NCBI RefSeq assembly: GCF_001571325.1
Contig: NZ_BCTO01000033.1
Span: forward strand, 62,001-126,000
Reading direction: 5' to 3'
DNA length: 64,000 nt
DNA from: Delftia tsuruhatensis NBRC 16741
GTDB taxonomy: Bacteria > Pseudomonadota > Gammaproteobacteria > Burkholderiales > Burkholderiaceae_C
Positions 44,171-53,109 of this stretch are shown here, in pieces. Each line of letters opens with the position of its first letter. The stretch's first letter is position 1. Made by a program: the position numbers and the translations under genes. The notes beneath the pieces were generated by a model. That model worked only from the letters and a program-made list of their open reading frames with translations. It was not told where the DNA came from and did no database searches.

Positions 44171-44206
44171 AAAAGCCCCGGAGCTGGAAGGCCCCGGGGC
44201 TTTTTT
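44171..44206. terminator. Bidirectional terminator between gpsA and lysA
   Basis: AAAAGCCCCGG (44171-44181) pairs with CCGGGGCTTTT (44194-44204). A run of T on the right and A on the left lets it serve the convergent gpsA and lysA transcripts. Confidence 0.93.
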
Positions 44207-44245
44207 GCGTCAGAAATCCTGGCGCCTGGCGCGCTACATGCCTAG

Positions 44246-45499
44246 TTACAGGCCCAGCTCCAGACCCAGCAGTTCCTCCACCGTCTGGCGGCGGCGGATG
44301 AGGCGGGCGCTGTCGCCATCGACCAGCACTTCGGCGGCCAGCGGGCGCGTGTTGTAGTTGCTGGACATGGAGCTGCCATAGGCGCCCGTGTCATGGATGA
44401 CCAGCAGGTCGCCCACCGAGGCGCCTGCCAGCGCGCGCGGCAGCACCACGCCGCCGTCGCCCTGGGTGAACACGTCGCCCGATTCGCACAGCGGGCCGGC
44501 GACCACGGCATCGCGCAGGGGCATGGCCTGGCCGTCGCGGCGCAGCACTTCCATGCCGTGCCAGCTGCCGTACATGGAAGGGCGCATCAGTTCGTTGAAG
44601 CCCGTATCGACCAGCACGAAATGGTTGCTGCCCGCGTTCTTGGTGGCGCGTACCTGGCCCAGCAGCACGCCCGACTCGGCCACCAGGAAGCGGCCCGGCT
44701 CGATCTCCAGGCCCAGCGCGTGGCCCACGATGGCCTCGGCGTCCTTGCGTGCCGCATCCCACAGGCCGTGGTAGTGGGCGGTGTCGATGGTGGCGTCGCC
44801 ATCGCGGTAGGGAATGGACAGGCCGCCGCCGGCCGAGATGGCCTGCAGGTCATGGCCTGCCTGGCGGGTGGCGCGCACCAGCTCGACCATGGCGCCGCAG
44901 ACCTGCTGCAGGTGGCCGTAGTCCACGCCCGAGCCGATGTGCATGTGCAGGCCTGCCAGCTTCAGGCCGCCGTCGCGGATGGCCTGCAGCGCCGCCAGCA
45001 GGTCGCTGTGCCAGATGCCGTGCTTGCTGTGCTCGCCGCCCGTGTTGGTCTTGTTGCTGTGGCCGTGGCCGAAGCCGGGGTTGATGCGCAGCCACACGGG
45101 ATGGCCGGGCGAGGCCTGGGCCAGCTGGTGCAGCATGTCGATGGAGCCGGCGTTCACGGGCACCTTGTGCTCGGCCACGCAGGCCAGCGTGGCCTCGTCC
45201 ATCACGTCGGCGGTGAACACGATGTCGCTGTGCAGGTCGTCGCCATGGCCGGCCGCGTAGCCGGCGGCCAGCGCGCGCAGGATTTCGCCGCGCGAGACGG
45301 CGTCCACCTTCACGCCCTGCTCGCGCATCAGCCGCAGGATGTGGATGTTGGAGCAGGCCTTCTGCGCAAAGCGGATGGTGTCGAAGGCCTTGAGCTGGGC
45401 GATGCGCGCGCGGATGGTGGCGGCGTCATAGACCCACAGCGGCGTGCCGTGCTGGTCGGCCAGGGCCCAGAGCTGGGCGGGCGAGAAGGGATTGGACAT
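44246..45499 (-). CDS. lysA: Diaminopimelate decarboxylase
   Basis: 417 residues. The PLP lysine is Lys47 in RFAQKACSNIHIL; GFGHGHSNKTNTGGEHSKHG, HMHIGSGVD, SAGGGLSIPY and GPLCESGDV (catalytic Cys) follow in order. It makes lysine from meso-diaminopimelate. Start at ATG 45499 (MSNPFSPAQ); a longer frame upstream is the shadow of the opposite gene. Divergent from a LysR-type regulator 102 nt away, as in E. coli lysA-lysR. Confidence 0.95.
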   Translation of the reverse strand: MSNPFSPAQLWALADQHGTPLWVYDAATIRARIAQLKAFDTIRFAQKACSNIHILRLMREQGVKVDAVSRGEILRALAAGYAAGHGDDLHSDIVFTADVMDEATLACVAEHKVPVNAGSIDMLHQLAQASPGHPVWLRINPGFGHGHSNKTNTGGEHSKHGIWHSDLLAALQAIRDGGLKLAGLHMHIGSGVDYGHLQQVCGAMVELVRATRQAGHDLQAISAGGGLSIPYRDGDATIDTAHYHGLWDAARKDAEAIVGHALGLEIEPGRFLVAESGVLLGQVRATKNAGSNHFVLVDTGFNELMRPSMYGSWHGMEVLRRDGQAMPLRDAVVAGPLCESGDVFTQGDGGVVLPRALAGASVGDLLVIHDTGAYGSSMSSNYNTRPLAAEVLVDGDSARLIRRRQTVEELLGLELGL

Positions 45500-45601
45500 G
45501 GTGTCTCTTTCAGGGGAACTGCCGCGCATGATGGCGGATGGAGGGCATTCAGTCCAATGCTTGTTCTTATGGTGTCTATTTGATTTGGATATGCTTTGGC
45601 C

Positions 45602-46531
45602 ATGCAAGACCCCGAGCTGCCGCACACGTCCCCCGAACCCCGCATCTCCCACCGCCACCTGGAGGTGTTTCGCGCGCTCATGCTCAGTGGCAGCGCCACG
45701 GCGGCGGCGCAGATGCTGTTCAGCTCCCAGCCCACCGTCAGCCGCGAACTGGCGCGCCTGGAAAGCCTGCTGGGCTATGCGCTGTTCGAGCGTGCCCAGG
45801 GCCGGCTGCGGCCCACGGCACGCGCCCTCTCGCTGTGGGCCGAAGTGCAGCGCAGCTGGCAGGGGCTGGACCGGGTGGTGGAGCATGCGCTGGCCCTGGG
45901 GCGTCCGCACCAGGCGCGCATCAACGTGCTGTGCCTGCCCGCGCTCAGCCATGCGCTGCTGCCCGCAGCGCTGGCGCGGCTGCATGCGGAGCACGGCCCA
46001 GTGGCCGTCAGCGTGGCCACGCAGGAGGCGCCGCTGCTGCAGGAGTGGATGGCCGCCCAGCGCTACGACCTGGGTCTGGCCGAGCTGGCCGAGGCGCCTC
46101 CGGGCACGCGTGCCCTTGCGCTGCCCGCCATGGACGAGGTGGCCGTGCTGCCCGCAGGGCATGCGCTGGCGGCCCGCCCGGTGCTGGAGGCGGGCGACTT
46201 TGCGGGGGAGGGCTTCATCAGCCTGGCGCGAGACGACCCCTATCGCCAGCAGATCGATGCCGTGTTCGAGCAGGCCGGCGTGCAGCGCCAGCTGCACCTG
46301 GAGACCCACAGCGCCGTGGCGGTCTGCGCCATGGTCCAGCATGGCCTGGGCGTGGCCATCGTCAATCCGCTGACGGCGCGAGTCTGCGCCGGGCCGCAGC
46401 TGGTGGTGCGGCCGCTGGCGTTTTCCATTCCCTTCCAGGTCCATGCGCTGCTGCCGCTTCACCGGCCGGCCGTGGCCGAGGCGCAGTGGCTGGTGGACGC
46501 GCTCGCCGCCGAGGTGGCCGCGGTCGCTTGA
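45602..46531 (+). CDS. lysR: LysR-family regulator of lysA
   Basis: 309 residues. N-terminal winged HTH: HRHLEVFRALMLSGSATAAA with QMLFSSQPTVSRELARLESL. A LysR substrate-binding domain follows, ending in HRPAVAEAQWLVDALAA. Divergent from lysA across a 102-nt spacer, the arrangement in E. coli, where LysR activates lysA and senses diaminopimelate and lysine. Name given by context; the family is certain. Confidence 0.88.
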   Translation: MQDPELPHTSPEPRISHRHLEVFRALMLSGSATAAAQMLFSSQPTVSRELARLESLLGYALFERAQGRLRPTARALSLWAEVQRSWQGLDRVVEHALALGRPHQARINVLCLPALSHALLPAALARLHAEHGPVAVSVATQEAPLLQEWMAAQRYDLGLAELAEAPPGTRALALPAMDEVAVLPAGHALAARPVLEAGDFAGEGFISLARDDPYRQQIDAVFEQAGVQRQLHLETHSAVAVCAMVQHGLGVAIVNPLTARVCAGPQLVVRPLAFSIPFQVHALLPLHRPAVAEAQWLVDALAAEVAAVA

Positions 46532-46547
46532 AGTGGGGTGGGCGACT

Positions 46548-46760
46548 TCAGCGCGCCGCGTCCTTCAGGCTGGCTGCGTTGTCTGCCGCCGGCTCGGGCG
46601 GCAGGCCCCACTCCATCCAGTCGTCGCCAAAGATCTCCACCGGGTGCTGTGTGCGGTCCGATCCGTTGCCGCAGGCCAGCTCGTCGCGGGCGCAGTAGCG
46701 GTCGCAACCCCAGCAGGTGCGCTCGGGATGGGCGGGGTGGATGGGGAATTTCCTGGCCAT
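46548..46760 (-). CDS. DUF3079-domain protein
   Basis: 70 residues, MARKFPIHPAHPERTCWGCD-type beginning, with CWGCDRYC (three cysteines in a metal-like spacing), ELACGNGSDRTQHPVEIFGDDWMEW. Members occur mainly in Burkholderiales and related groups; function unknown. The cysteines could bind zinc. It lies between lysR and panC on the opposite strand with no partner in an operon. Confidence 0.85.
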   Translation of the reverse strand: MARKFPIHPAHPERTCWGCDRYCARDELACGNGSDRTQHPVEIFGDDWMEWGLPPEPAADNAASLKDAAR

Positions 46761-46805
46761 GGCATCCAGCTTGGATCGCCATGGCCGCCAGGGTTTTGCG
46801 CTGGA

Positions 46806-47657
46806 TCAGAACTCCAGGTTGTCGATCAGGCGCGTCTTGCCCAGGCGCGCGGCGCCCAGGGCCACCAGTGGTGCACCGGCCAGTTGCGCGCCCTCGGCCG
46901 GCGGCTGCAGGTCACGGCGCAGGCGCACGGTCAGGTAATCGGGCTCCCAGCCCTGTGCGGCCAGGGACTGCATGGCCCATGCCTCCAGTTCGGCCAGCGG
47001 AGCCTGGCCTGCGCGCGTGGCGTCGGCCAGTTGCTTGAGTGCCTGCGACAGCGCCATGGCCTGCTGGCGTTCATCGGGGCTCAGGTAGCCGTTGCGCGAA
47101 CTCAGCGCCAGGCCGTCATCGGCGCGCGCCGTGTCGCCGGCCACGATGTTCACGGGCAGGGCGAACTGCTCGACCATGCGGCGGATCACCAGCAGCTGCT
47201 GGTAGTCCTTCTTGCCGAACACGGCCGTGCCGCCGCCGCTGGCGAAGAACACGGCCGAGAACAGCTTCATCACCACGGTGCACACGCCCGTGAAGAAGCC
47301 GGGGCGGAAATGGCCTTCGAGGATGTCGGCCAGCTGCGCGTCGGGCTGGATCTTGAAGGTCTGCGGCTCGGGGTAGAGATCGGCTTCGCGCGGGGCGAAC
47401 AGCAGGTCGCAGCCTTCGCTCTCCAGCTTGGCGCAGTCCTGCGCCCAGGTGCGCGGATAGCTGTCGAAATCCTCGTGCGGCAGGAACTGCAGGCGGTTCA
47501 CGAAGATGCTGGCCACGACGATGTCGCCGTGCTGGCGCGCGGCGCGCACCAGGGACAGGTGGCCATCGTGCAGGTTGCCCATGGTGGGCACGAAGGCAGG
47601 GCGGCCCTTGCTGGCCAGGATGGCGCGCAGGTCGGCGATGGAGTGGACGATTTGCAT
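46806..47657 (-). CDS. panC: Pantoate-beta-alanine ligase
   Basis: 283 residues (E. coli 283). [18 protein letters not shown] holds the HxGH-type motif; [33 protein letters not shown] and [12 protein letters not shown] are diagnostic. It joins pantoate and beta-alanine with ATP. Start ATG 47657 ([10 protein letters not shown]). Follows panB on the same strand with a 74-nt spacer that is a tandem repeat. panD is 13 kb away. Confidence 0.95.
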   Translation of the reverse strand: MQIVHSIADLRAILASKGRPAFVPTMGNLHDGHLSLVRAARQHGDIVVASIFVNRLQFLPHEDFDSYPRTWAQDCAKLESEGCDLLFAPREADLYPEPQTFKIQPDAQLADILEGHFRPGFFTGVCTVVMKLFSAVFFASGGGTAVFGKKDYQQLLVIRRMVEQFALPVNIVAGDTARADDGLALSSRNGYLSPDERQQAMALSQALKQLADATRAGQAPLAELEAWAMQSLAAQGWEPDYLTVRLRRDLQPPAEGAQLAGAPLVALGAARLGKTRLIDNLEF

Positions 47658-47659
47658 GG

Positions 47660-47706
47660 GGAAGCGGGAAAGCGGGAAAGCGGGGGAACGGGAAGCGGGA
47701 AGCGGA
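47660..47706. repeat. Short tandem repeat in the panB-panC spacer
   Basis: The plus strand is built of GGGAAGC/GGGAAAGC units repeated seven times with small variations, directly in the ribosome-site region of panC on the minus strand (pyrimidine-rich CCCGCTTTCCCG there). Slippage would change the panC leader length. Confidence 0.85.
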
Positions 47707-47731
47707 AAAACGGACCGTGCAGCCTGCCGGA

Positions 47732-48613
47732 CTACCAGGCGTGCTTGCTGTCGTCGGGGAAGCTGCCGTTCTTCACGGCATGCACATAGGCCTCGAAGGC
47801 GCCCTTGACGCTGCCCGCATCGGCCATGAAGTTGTGCACGAAGCGGGCCATCTTGCCCAGGTTCACGCCCAGCATGTCGTGCAGCACCAGGACCTGGCCG
47901 GCCGTGCCGCTGCCCGCGCCGATGCCAATGGTGTGGCAGTGCGGCAGCTCGGCCGTGAGTTCGCGCGACAGCTGTGCCGGCACCATCTCCAGCACCAGCA
48001 TGGAGGCGCCTGCATCCTGCAGCTCCAGCGCATGGCGGCGCAGCGTGGCCGCGCCCTCGTCGCTCTTGCCCTGGACGCGGTAGCCGCCCAGCGCATGCAC
48101 GGTCTGCGGCGTCAGGCCCAGGTGGGCGCAGACGGGCACGCCGCGCTCGACCAGGAACTGCACGGTGGGCGCGGTCCAGCCGCCGCCTTCGAGCTTGACC
48201 ATGTGGGCGCCGGCCTGCATCAGCTCGCAGGCGCTGCGCATGGCCTGCTCGCGGCTTTCGGCATAGCTGCCATAGGGCATGTCGGCGATCAGCCAGGCCG
48301 TGCCCTGCACGCGGTGCAGCCCGCGCGCCACGCTGGCCGTGTGGTAGCACATGTCCTGCAGCGACACGCCCACGGTGCTGTGCAGGCCCTGGCAGACCAT
48401 GCCCAGCGAATCGCCCACCAAAATGCACTCCACGCCGGCCGCATCGGCCACGGCCGCGAAGGTGGCGTCATAGGCGGTGACCATGGTGATCTTCTCGCCG
48501 GCCTCGCGCATCTGCGCCAGGCGCGGAAGGCTCACGGGGCGGCGCTGGGGCAGCGGCGAGGCGGGAGGGATGGTGCCGTAGGGCGTGCCGGCGGTGACGG
48601 GGGCTTGGGTCAT
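47732..48613 (-). CDS. panB: 3-methyl-2-oxobutanoate hydroxymethyltransferase
   Basis: 293 residues. [33 protein letters not shown] (metal-binding DS), [13 protein letters not shown] and [10 protein letters not shown] are the family landmarks, with [14 protein letters not shown] at the C-terminal side. It uses methylenetetrahydrofolate to make ketopantoate. The N-terminal 22 residues are a proline-rich extension. First of the panBC unit. Upstream 87 nt to the ABC gene on the same strand. Confidence 0.95.
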   Translation of the reverse strand: MTQAPVTAGTPYGTIPPASPLPQRRPVSLPRLAQMREAGEKITMVTAYDATFAAVADAAGVECILVGDSLGMVCQGLHSTVGVSLQDMCYHTASVARGLHRVQGTAWLIADMPYGSYAESREQAMRSACELMQAGAHMVKLEGGGWTAPTVQFLVERGVPVCAHLGLTPQTVHALGGYRVQGKSDEGAATLRRHALELQDAGASMLVLEMVPAQLSRELTAELPHCHTIGIGAGSGTAGQVLVLHDMLGVNLGKMARFVHNFMADAGSVKGAFEAYVHAVKNGSFPDDSKHAW

Positions 48614-48700
48614 GGGGCGCTCGGAGGGGGATGGAATTGCCGCGAGTCTATGCGATGCGCGCCGGGGGCACCTGTCCCTGAGCTGTCCTTTGCTGTTCCG

Positions 48701-50263
48701 TCACCTTTCGGGCAGGCCACGCCATCGGCGCCACAGCGGAGACAGCAGGGCCACGAGCATGGCCGTGCTGGCTGCCACGGCAGGCGCGCCCATCAGCAGG
48801 TCCAGCCAGTGCTGGGTATCCGTCCAAGGGCCTGCGCTGCCGGTAGGGCGTGGCAACAGCAGTCTGGACCACTCAGACCAGGCGGCGGCGAGCCATATCA
48901 GGGCCAGCGACATGCCCAGGGCCAGCAGCACCGCGCCGGCCCAGGGGCGCTTGAGCACACGGATGCGCAGCCAGGCGACCGATATCAGCGCGGCGGGAAA
49001 CAGCCCCAGCACATAGAGGTTGGTGATTCCCAGCATCCCGGCCAGCACGCTGCCAAGCAAGGTCAGGACCAGGCATGCGCCCCAGGCCACCAGCTGCATG
49101 GCGGGCATCAGGCGCACCAGCACCAGGGCCAAGGCGAGGAAGAAGCCAGCGCTGGCGGCCGCCAGCAACTGGGACATCCTTGGCCATTCGTCGTCGCGGG
49201 ACATGTCAGCGCGCCGCAGATGGCTTTCCTGGTAGGCCGGCAGGGCCAGGCCGTAGCGCGCGTGCTTCCATTGCACATGCTGCGGCGGGCTCCACCGGCT
49301 GTCGAACCTCTCCAGCAGCATGAGCCACTCACGGTTGCTCTGGGCCAGATAGGTACCGAAGCATTTGCGCGGATCCGGCTCCAGATCCAAATGCCTGCTG
49401 CGACCCAGGGGTGGTTTGCAGTTGGAGTTCTGCGCTCTGGATACCTTCTCGCCAGTCTCTGGTTGCGGGTTCGCTGCCAGGTAGGCGCGCCATTCCTCGG
49501 CCAGGGGGGATTGCAGCGCGCTGCGGTAGCTGGCCAGCAGGTGCTCAGCCTGGTCCTGCGCGGAGCTGGCAGACTGGCGCACATAGCCTCTGGCCTGCAA
49601 TGGCTGGCCGTAGCGCTCCAGCGTCGCGGCAATCGCGGCCTGGTCTTCGCGCATCAACCAGACCAGGGCCTGGATGCCCGGGTACTTCGCCGGATCGACC
49701 TCCTCCTCGCGCAGCACACGTATCCATTCCACGAGCATGGCCGCCTGGCGTGGCGCGGCAAGCGCCTCCAGGGCGGCGACTTGCTCGACAGTCTGGATCT
49801 GTGCACTGACATCCGTGTCCGACCATTGGCGCTGCATCCGCATTTCATAGATGGGCGAAAAGGCGATCGCAGGCGCGAACAATAGCGATAGGAACAAGGC
49901 TCCCCACAGGTACTCCCACCACAGGCCCCAGCGGCCCACGGGGGCGTGTTCGCGCCAGCGGTTGTGGATGCGCACGCGCAGCAACCACCACAGCGCCAGG
50001 CCGATCGCCACGATCCAGGCCACGACGGAGCCGATGTCCAGCGCCAATTGCTCGGGCGTTTGCTGTGCCGTGGACGCAACGCCGGGCAGGGAGCCCATCC
50101 AGCGCGCGGGTTCGGCCATCCACTGCATCCAGATGCCCAGCACCAGCACGCACCACAGCAGCGCCAGCGGCAGATACCAGTGCAGCCGCAACTGCCACAG
50201 CAGGGGGCAGCGCATCAGCACCCATTGGTCCCAGCGGTTCGTCATATCGGAAAAACGTGGCAT
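48701..50263 (-). CDS. Multi-pass membrane protein, partner of the adjacent ABC ATPase
   Basis: 520 residues with eight likely membrane helices, about 28-48, 76-96, 114-136, 366-386, 391-411, 413-433, 440-462 and 487-508. A 230-residue hydrophilic region (137-365) between helices 3 and 4 faces one side of the membrane and is rich in Gln and Arg. No similarity is evident to known permeases; it may be an ABC-2-like exporter domain or a regulator of the ATPase. The stop codon of the ATPase gene is 3 nt upstream of its ATG, so both are coexpressed. Confidence 0.72.
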   Translation of the reverse strand: MPRFSDMTNRWDQWVLMRCPLLWQLRLHWYLPLALLWCVLVLGIWMQWMAEPARWMGSLPGVASTAQQTPEQLALDIGSVVAWIVAIGLALWWLLRVRIHNRWREHAPVGRWGLWWEYLWGALFLSLLFAPAIAFSPIYEMRMQRQWSDTDVSAQIQTVEQVAALEALAAPRQAAMLVEWIRVLREEEVDPAKYPGIQALVWLMREDQAAIAATLERYGQPLQARGYVRQSASSAQDQAEHLLASYRSALQSPLAEEWRAYLAANPQPETGEKVSRAQNSNCKPPLGRSRHLDLEPDPRKCFGTYLAQSNREWLMLLERFDSRWSPPQHVQWKHARYGLALPAYQESHLRRADMSRDDEWPRMSQLLAAASAGFFLALALVLVRLMPAMQLVAWGACLVLTLLGSVLAGMLGITNLYVLGLFPAALISVAWLRIRVLKRPWAGAVLLALGMSLALIWLAAAWSEWSRLLLPRPTGSAGPWTDTQHWLDLLMGAPAVAASTAMLVALLSPLWRRWRGLPER

Positions 50264-50266
50264 GGC

Positions 50267-51496
50267 TCAGTCCCTCACGAACAGGCGGCGGGTGGATGCG
50301 GTGATGTCGCGGAAATAGCGCACGGGCATCTCTGCCTGCACGGCCTGCGCCAGGAACTGCGCTGCCGTGAAGGGCACGTGAAAGCTCACGATGTGGGTCT
50401 GGCCGCTGAGCTGGTGCGTATGGGATGGCAGCCGGTCCAGCCAGGGTTTCAGTTGCGCCATGGCCCAGCCGGTCTCGAACTCGATGGCGCAGCCTTGCAT
50501 GGCGGCAAAGCTCTGCTGGACGCTGCGCGGCTGGCCTTGCTCCAGGAACAGCACCTGGTCGGCTACCTTTTCCACCTCGTACAGCTGCTGTGAACTCAGC
50601 ACCAGGGCCATGGGTTGCCAGGGCGAGCGCGCCAGCGACTGCAGATCGGTCAGCAGGGTCTGCTGGGCGTTGATGTCCAGGTTGGCCAGCGGCTCGTCCA
50701 GCAGCAGCACGCGCGGCCGGCAGAGCAGGGCGCGCGCCAGCTCGAAGCGCATCTTGTAGCCCGAGGACAGCTGTTTCCACTGGTGGCCCCGGAAGGCGCG
50801 CAGCCCCAGCTGCGCGATGACCAGCTGTACCAGGCAGATGTTGCGTGGGCCCACGGCGCCATGGCTGCGCGCGGCGAATTGCAGATGGTCCATCAGGCGC
50901 CCGCCCCAGACGGCCGGGCGCTGGGGGATATAGGCGAGCTGGGTGCGCAGCAGGTAGGCATCGGCGGCGGGAACGCCCCAGTCCAGCTGCCCTGCGTCGG
51001 GCGCCAGATCGGCGGCCAGCAGGCGCAGCAACGTGGTCTTGCCGTTGCCGTTCTCGCCCACCAGTCCCAGGATGGTGCCGGGCTCCACGGCCACATCCAC
51101 CGGCCCCAGCGCAAAGCCGCCGCGCCGGTAGCGCTTGACCAGTTGCCGTCCCAGTATGCAGTGCGCACGGTATGCGCGGTGCGCACGGGAAGGTGCGGAA
51201 TCGGCCTGCAGCGCCTGGCCCGGGGCATGGGCGGCATGCAGGGCATCGAAGGCCTGCTGCACCAGCGCGCGGCGGGGCTCTGCGCCGGAATCGGCAGCGA
51301 GGCCATCCCAGGCGTCCAGCGCAGTCAGCAGGCTCTGCTGCACGGCGGTTTCGGCCGGCAGGGCGGCGTCTATGAGTGCACGCCAGGCCCCATGCCATTG
51401 CTGGCTGGCGATCGCCTGTTCCACGGATTGCGCCCAGGCCGCCACGGTGGCCTGCGGGCGCGCGGGTGGTCGTGCCGATTCGATGCTCGATTCCAT
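50267..51496 (-). CDS. ABC transporter ATPase with N-terminal extension and Gln H-loop
   Basis: 409 residues from ATG 51496, 6 nt after GGGAGGG. The first 115 residues are a helical extension with no recognised fold. The nucleotide domain has Walker A GENGNGKT (147-154), Q-loop in YIPQRP, an atypical signature LSSGYK (243-248), Walker B VLLLDE (263-268) and D-loop ANLD. The switch histidine is replaced by Gln303 in VLSSQQLYEVE, suggesting slow or altered hydrolysis. After position 315 comes a 95-residue C-terminal region. Substrate not predictable; the operon partner is the 520-residue membrane protein. Confidence 0.83.
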   Translation of the reverse strand: MESSIESARPPARPQATVAAWAQSVEQAIASQQWHGAWRALIDAALPAETAVQQSLLTALDAWDGLAADSGAEPRRALVQQAFDALHAAHAPGQALQADSAPSRAHRAYRAHCILGRQLVKRYRRGGFALGPVDVAVEPGTILGLVGENGNGKTTLLRLLAADLAPDAGQLDWGVPAADAYLLRTQLAYIPQRPAVWGGRLMDHLQFAARSHGAVGPRNICLVQLVIAQLGLRAFRGHQWKQLSSGYKMRFELARALLCRPRVLLLDEPLANLDINAQQTLLTDLQSLARSPWQPMALVLSSQQLYEVEKVADQVLFLEQGQPRSVQQSFAAMQGCAIEFETGWAMAQLKPWLDRLPSHTHQLSGQTHIVSFHVPFTAAQFLAQAVQAEMPVRYFRDITASTRRLFVRD

Positions 51497-51661
51497 GAAG
51501 CCCTCCCTTTTTTCTGTGCTGCGCGGTGCGGCCATCCGGGGAGCCGGACAGTGCGATTCCCGGCGCGCGACGAGTCTATGCGATCCCGCTATGCTGTACT
51601 TCCCGCGACGGACGACAGGGCCCGCACAGGCCCTGCGGATGCGCTTCAACGGTGTTGCACC

Positions 51662-52387
51662 ATGTCCGGTTCCTTACAGACATCTCCGCTTCTTCCCGCC
51701 GTGGCCTGGCAGGGCCTGCGCCAGGTCCATGTGCTGCAAAGCCTGTCCGACGAGCGCCTGGCCGAACTGGCCGCGCAATGCCGCTGGCAGCATCTGGCGC
51801 AGCACCAGACGCTGGAGGGCGCGTACACCGATCAGCGTCTCTACATGCTCGTGCAGGGCGGCTTGCGCGTCAGCAGCTATGCCCCCAACGGGCGCGGGCT
51901 CACGCTGGGCGAGATTGCCCAGGGCGTGTTCTTCGGCGGTCTGCCGCAGCAGCAGGCGGGCTGCACGGCCATGCCTCTGGTGGTCGAGGCAGGCGTCCCC
52001 AGCCTGATTGCCTCGCTGGCCCATGAGGATGTGGAAGCCCTGCTCATGAACGAGCCCCAGGTCCTGCGCGCCTTCATCGGCCGGCTCAGCGACCTGGCCG
52101 TGGCGCTGGCGCGCCGCATGGTGGACCTGGGAACGCTGTCGGTGCGCAGCCGCCTGCATACCCAGTTGCTGGAACGTGCCGAGCGCGCGGGCATCGACCA
52201 GGGGCAGGCCCTGCTGGCGCCCGCACCCCGGCAGACCGATCTGGCGCTGATGCTGGGCTCCAGCCGCGAGGAAGTGGCGCGCGAGATGTCGCGCCTGGTG
52301 CGCCTGGGCCTGTTGCGGCGCGAAGGCCGCAACCTGCGCATCTGCCATGTCGAAGGCCTGCGCGTGCTGCTCGAGGAAGCGCGCTGA
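51662..52387 (+). CDS. Crp/Fnr-family transcriptional regulator
   Basis: 241 residues from ATG 51662. A cyclic-nucleotide-binding-like beta roll (LYMLVQGGLRVSSYAPNGRG, LTLGEIAQGVFFGGLP) leads to a dimer helix and an HTH: APAPRQTDLALMLGSSREEV with AREMSRLVRLGLLRREGRNL. No Fnr-type N-terminal cysteine cluster is visible. Divergent from the ABC ATPase across 165 nt, so may control it. The effector could be cAMP or something else; the cAMP-contact arginine-serine motif is not evident. Confidence 0.85.
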   Translation: MSGSLQTSPLLPAVAWQGLRQVHVLQSLSDERLAELAAQCRWQHLAQHQTLEGAYTDQRLYMLVQGGLRVSSYAPNGRGLTLGEIAQGVFFGGLPQQQAGCTAMPLVVEAGVPSLIASLAHEDVEALLMNEPQVLRAFIGRLSDLAVALARRMVDLGTLSVRSRLHTQLLERAERAGIDQGQALLAPAPRQTDLALMLGSSREEVAREMSRLVRLGLLRREGRNLRICHVEGLRVLLEEAR

Positions 52388-52608
52388 GACTTGTCTGCCG
52401 CGGCTGTTTCAAGCCGCGAAAAACACTGTTTCTAGAACGCGTGAATCGGCCTTCTGTCGAGGGGAGCACGGGTGAAAAGGCAGCGGGCCGCCCGGGCTGG
52501 ATGCCAAAACACGTGAGAAAACGCACAGACGAAGAATGCTGCAGCGCCGCATAGTACGTCCATGCCGTGAGGAAATGAATGCCGAGCGGCCTTTTGAAAG
52601 GATCTGAC

Positions 52609-52920
52609 ATGCGTACCCTCTCCGCTGCACTGGCCGCCCTGACCCTGGGCCTCGCCGGCACTGCAATGGCCCAAGAAGCCGTTTCCCCCTCGTCCTCCGC
52701 CACCGCAGGCCTGAGCCGCGCCGAAGTGCTGGCCGACCTCGAGATGTGGCACCAGGCAGGCATGACCTACCTGCCCTCGCCCTCGGCTGACCGCGAAATC
52801 GGCTACAACTCGGCCGAATACCAGCGCGGCCTGGCCCGCTACCAGCAACTGCGCAGCGGCCCTGCCTACCGCGAGGCCGTGGCCCGCCTGGAAGGCCAGC
52901 ACACCGTCACCCAGAAGTGA
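52609..52920 (+). CDS. DUF4148-domain secreted protein
   Basis: 103 residues with a signal peptide LAALTLGLAGTAMAQE. The mature part has LSRAEVLADLEMWHQAGMTY and EYQRGLARYQQLRSGPAYR, the DUF4148 pattern common in Burkholderiales periplasmic proteins. Ribosome site AAAGGATC before ATG. Function unknown. Two terminator hairpins follow. The 221-nt spacer to the Crp/Fnr gene holds its promoter; no other gene is supported there. Confidence 0.85.
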   Translation: MRTLSAALAALTLGLAGTAMAQEAVSPSSSATAGLSRAEVLADLEMWHQAGMTYLPSPSADREIGYNSAEYQRGLARYQQLRSGPAYREAVARLEGQHTVTQK

Positions 52921-52966
52921 TGTGAATGGATATGGGTCCGGCATGGTGCCGGGCCTGTTGGTGGAA

Positions 52967-53014
52967 AGCGTCCTTTCGGGACGCTTGGTTTGGCGCCCTT
53001 CGGGGCGCTTTTTT
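52967..53014 (+). terminator. Two terminator hairpins after the DUF4148 gene
   Basis: AGCGTCC-TTTC-GGGACGCT and then GCGCCC-TTCG-GGGCGC followed by six T (53009-53014). The second, with a TTCG tetraloop, is the clear intrinsic terminator. Confidence 0.93.
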
Positions 53015-53109
53015 GTTTCCCTCGCTCTACACTGGGCGGCCCCGTGTCAGTGGCTGCTATCGATAGCGAAGCTGCTGATGCAAGTACAGCATGCGTTGAC
53101 GGCCGTTTT

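Noticed and set aside
46806..48428. 540-codon frame spanning panB and panC
   Set aside because: The first half is a shadow frame of panB; PanC motifs begin at 47657.
50615..52387. 590-codon frame over the Crp/Fnr gene
   Set aside because: Residues before 51662 are antisense to the ABC ATPase; regulator motifs begin after that ATG.
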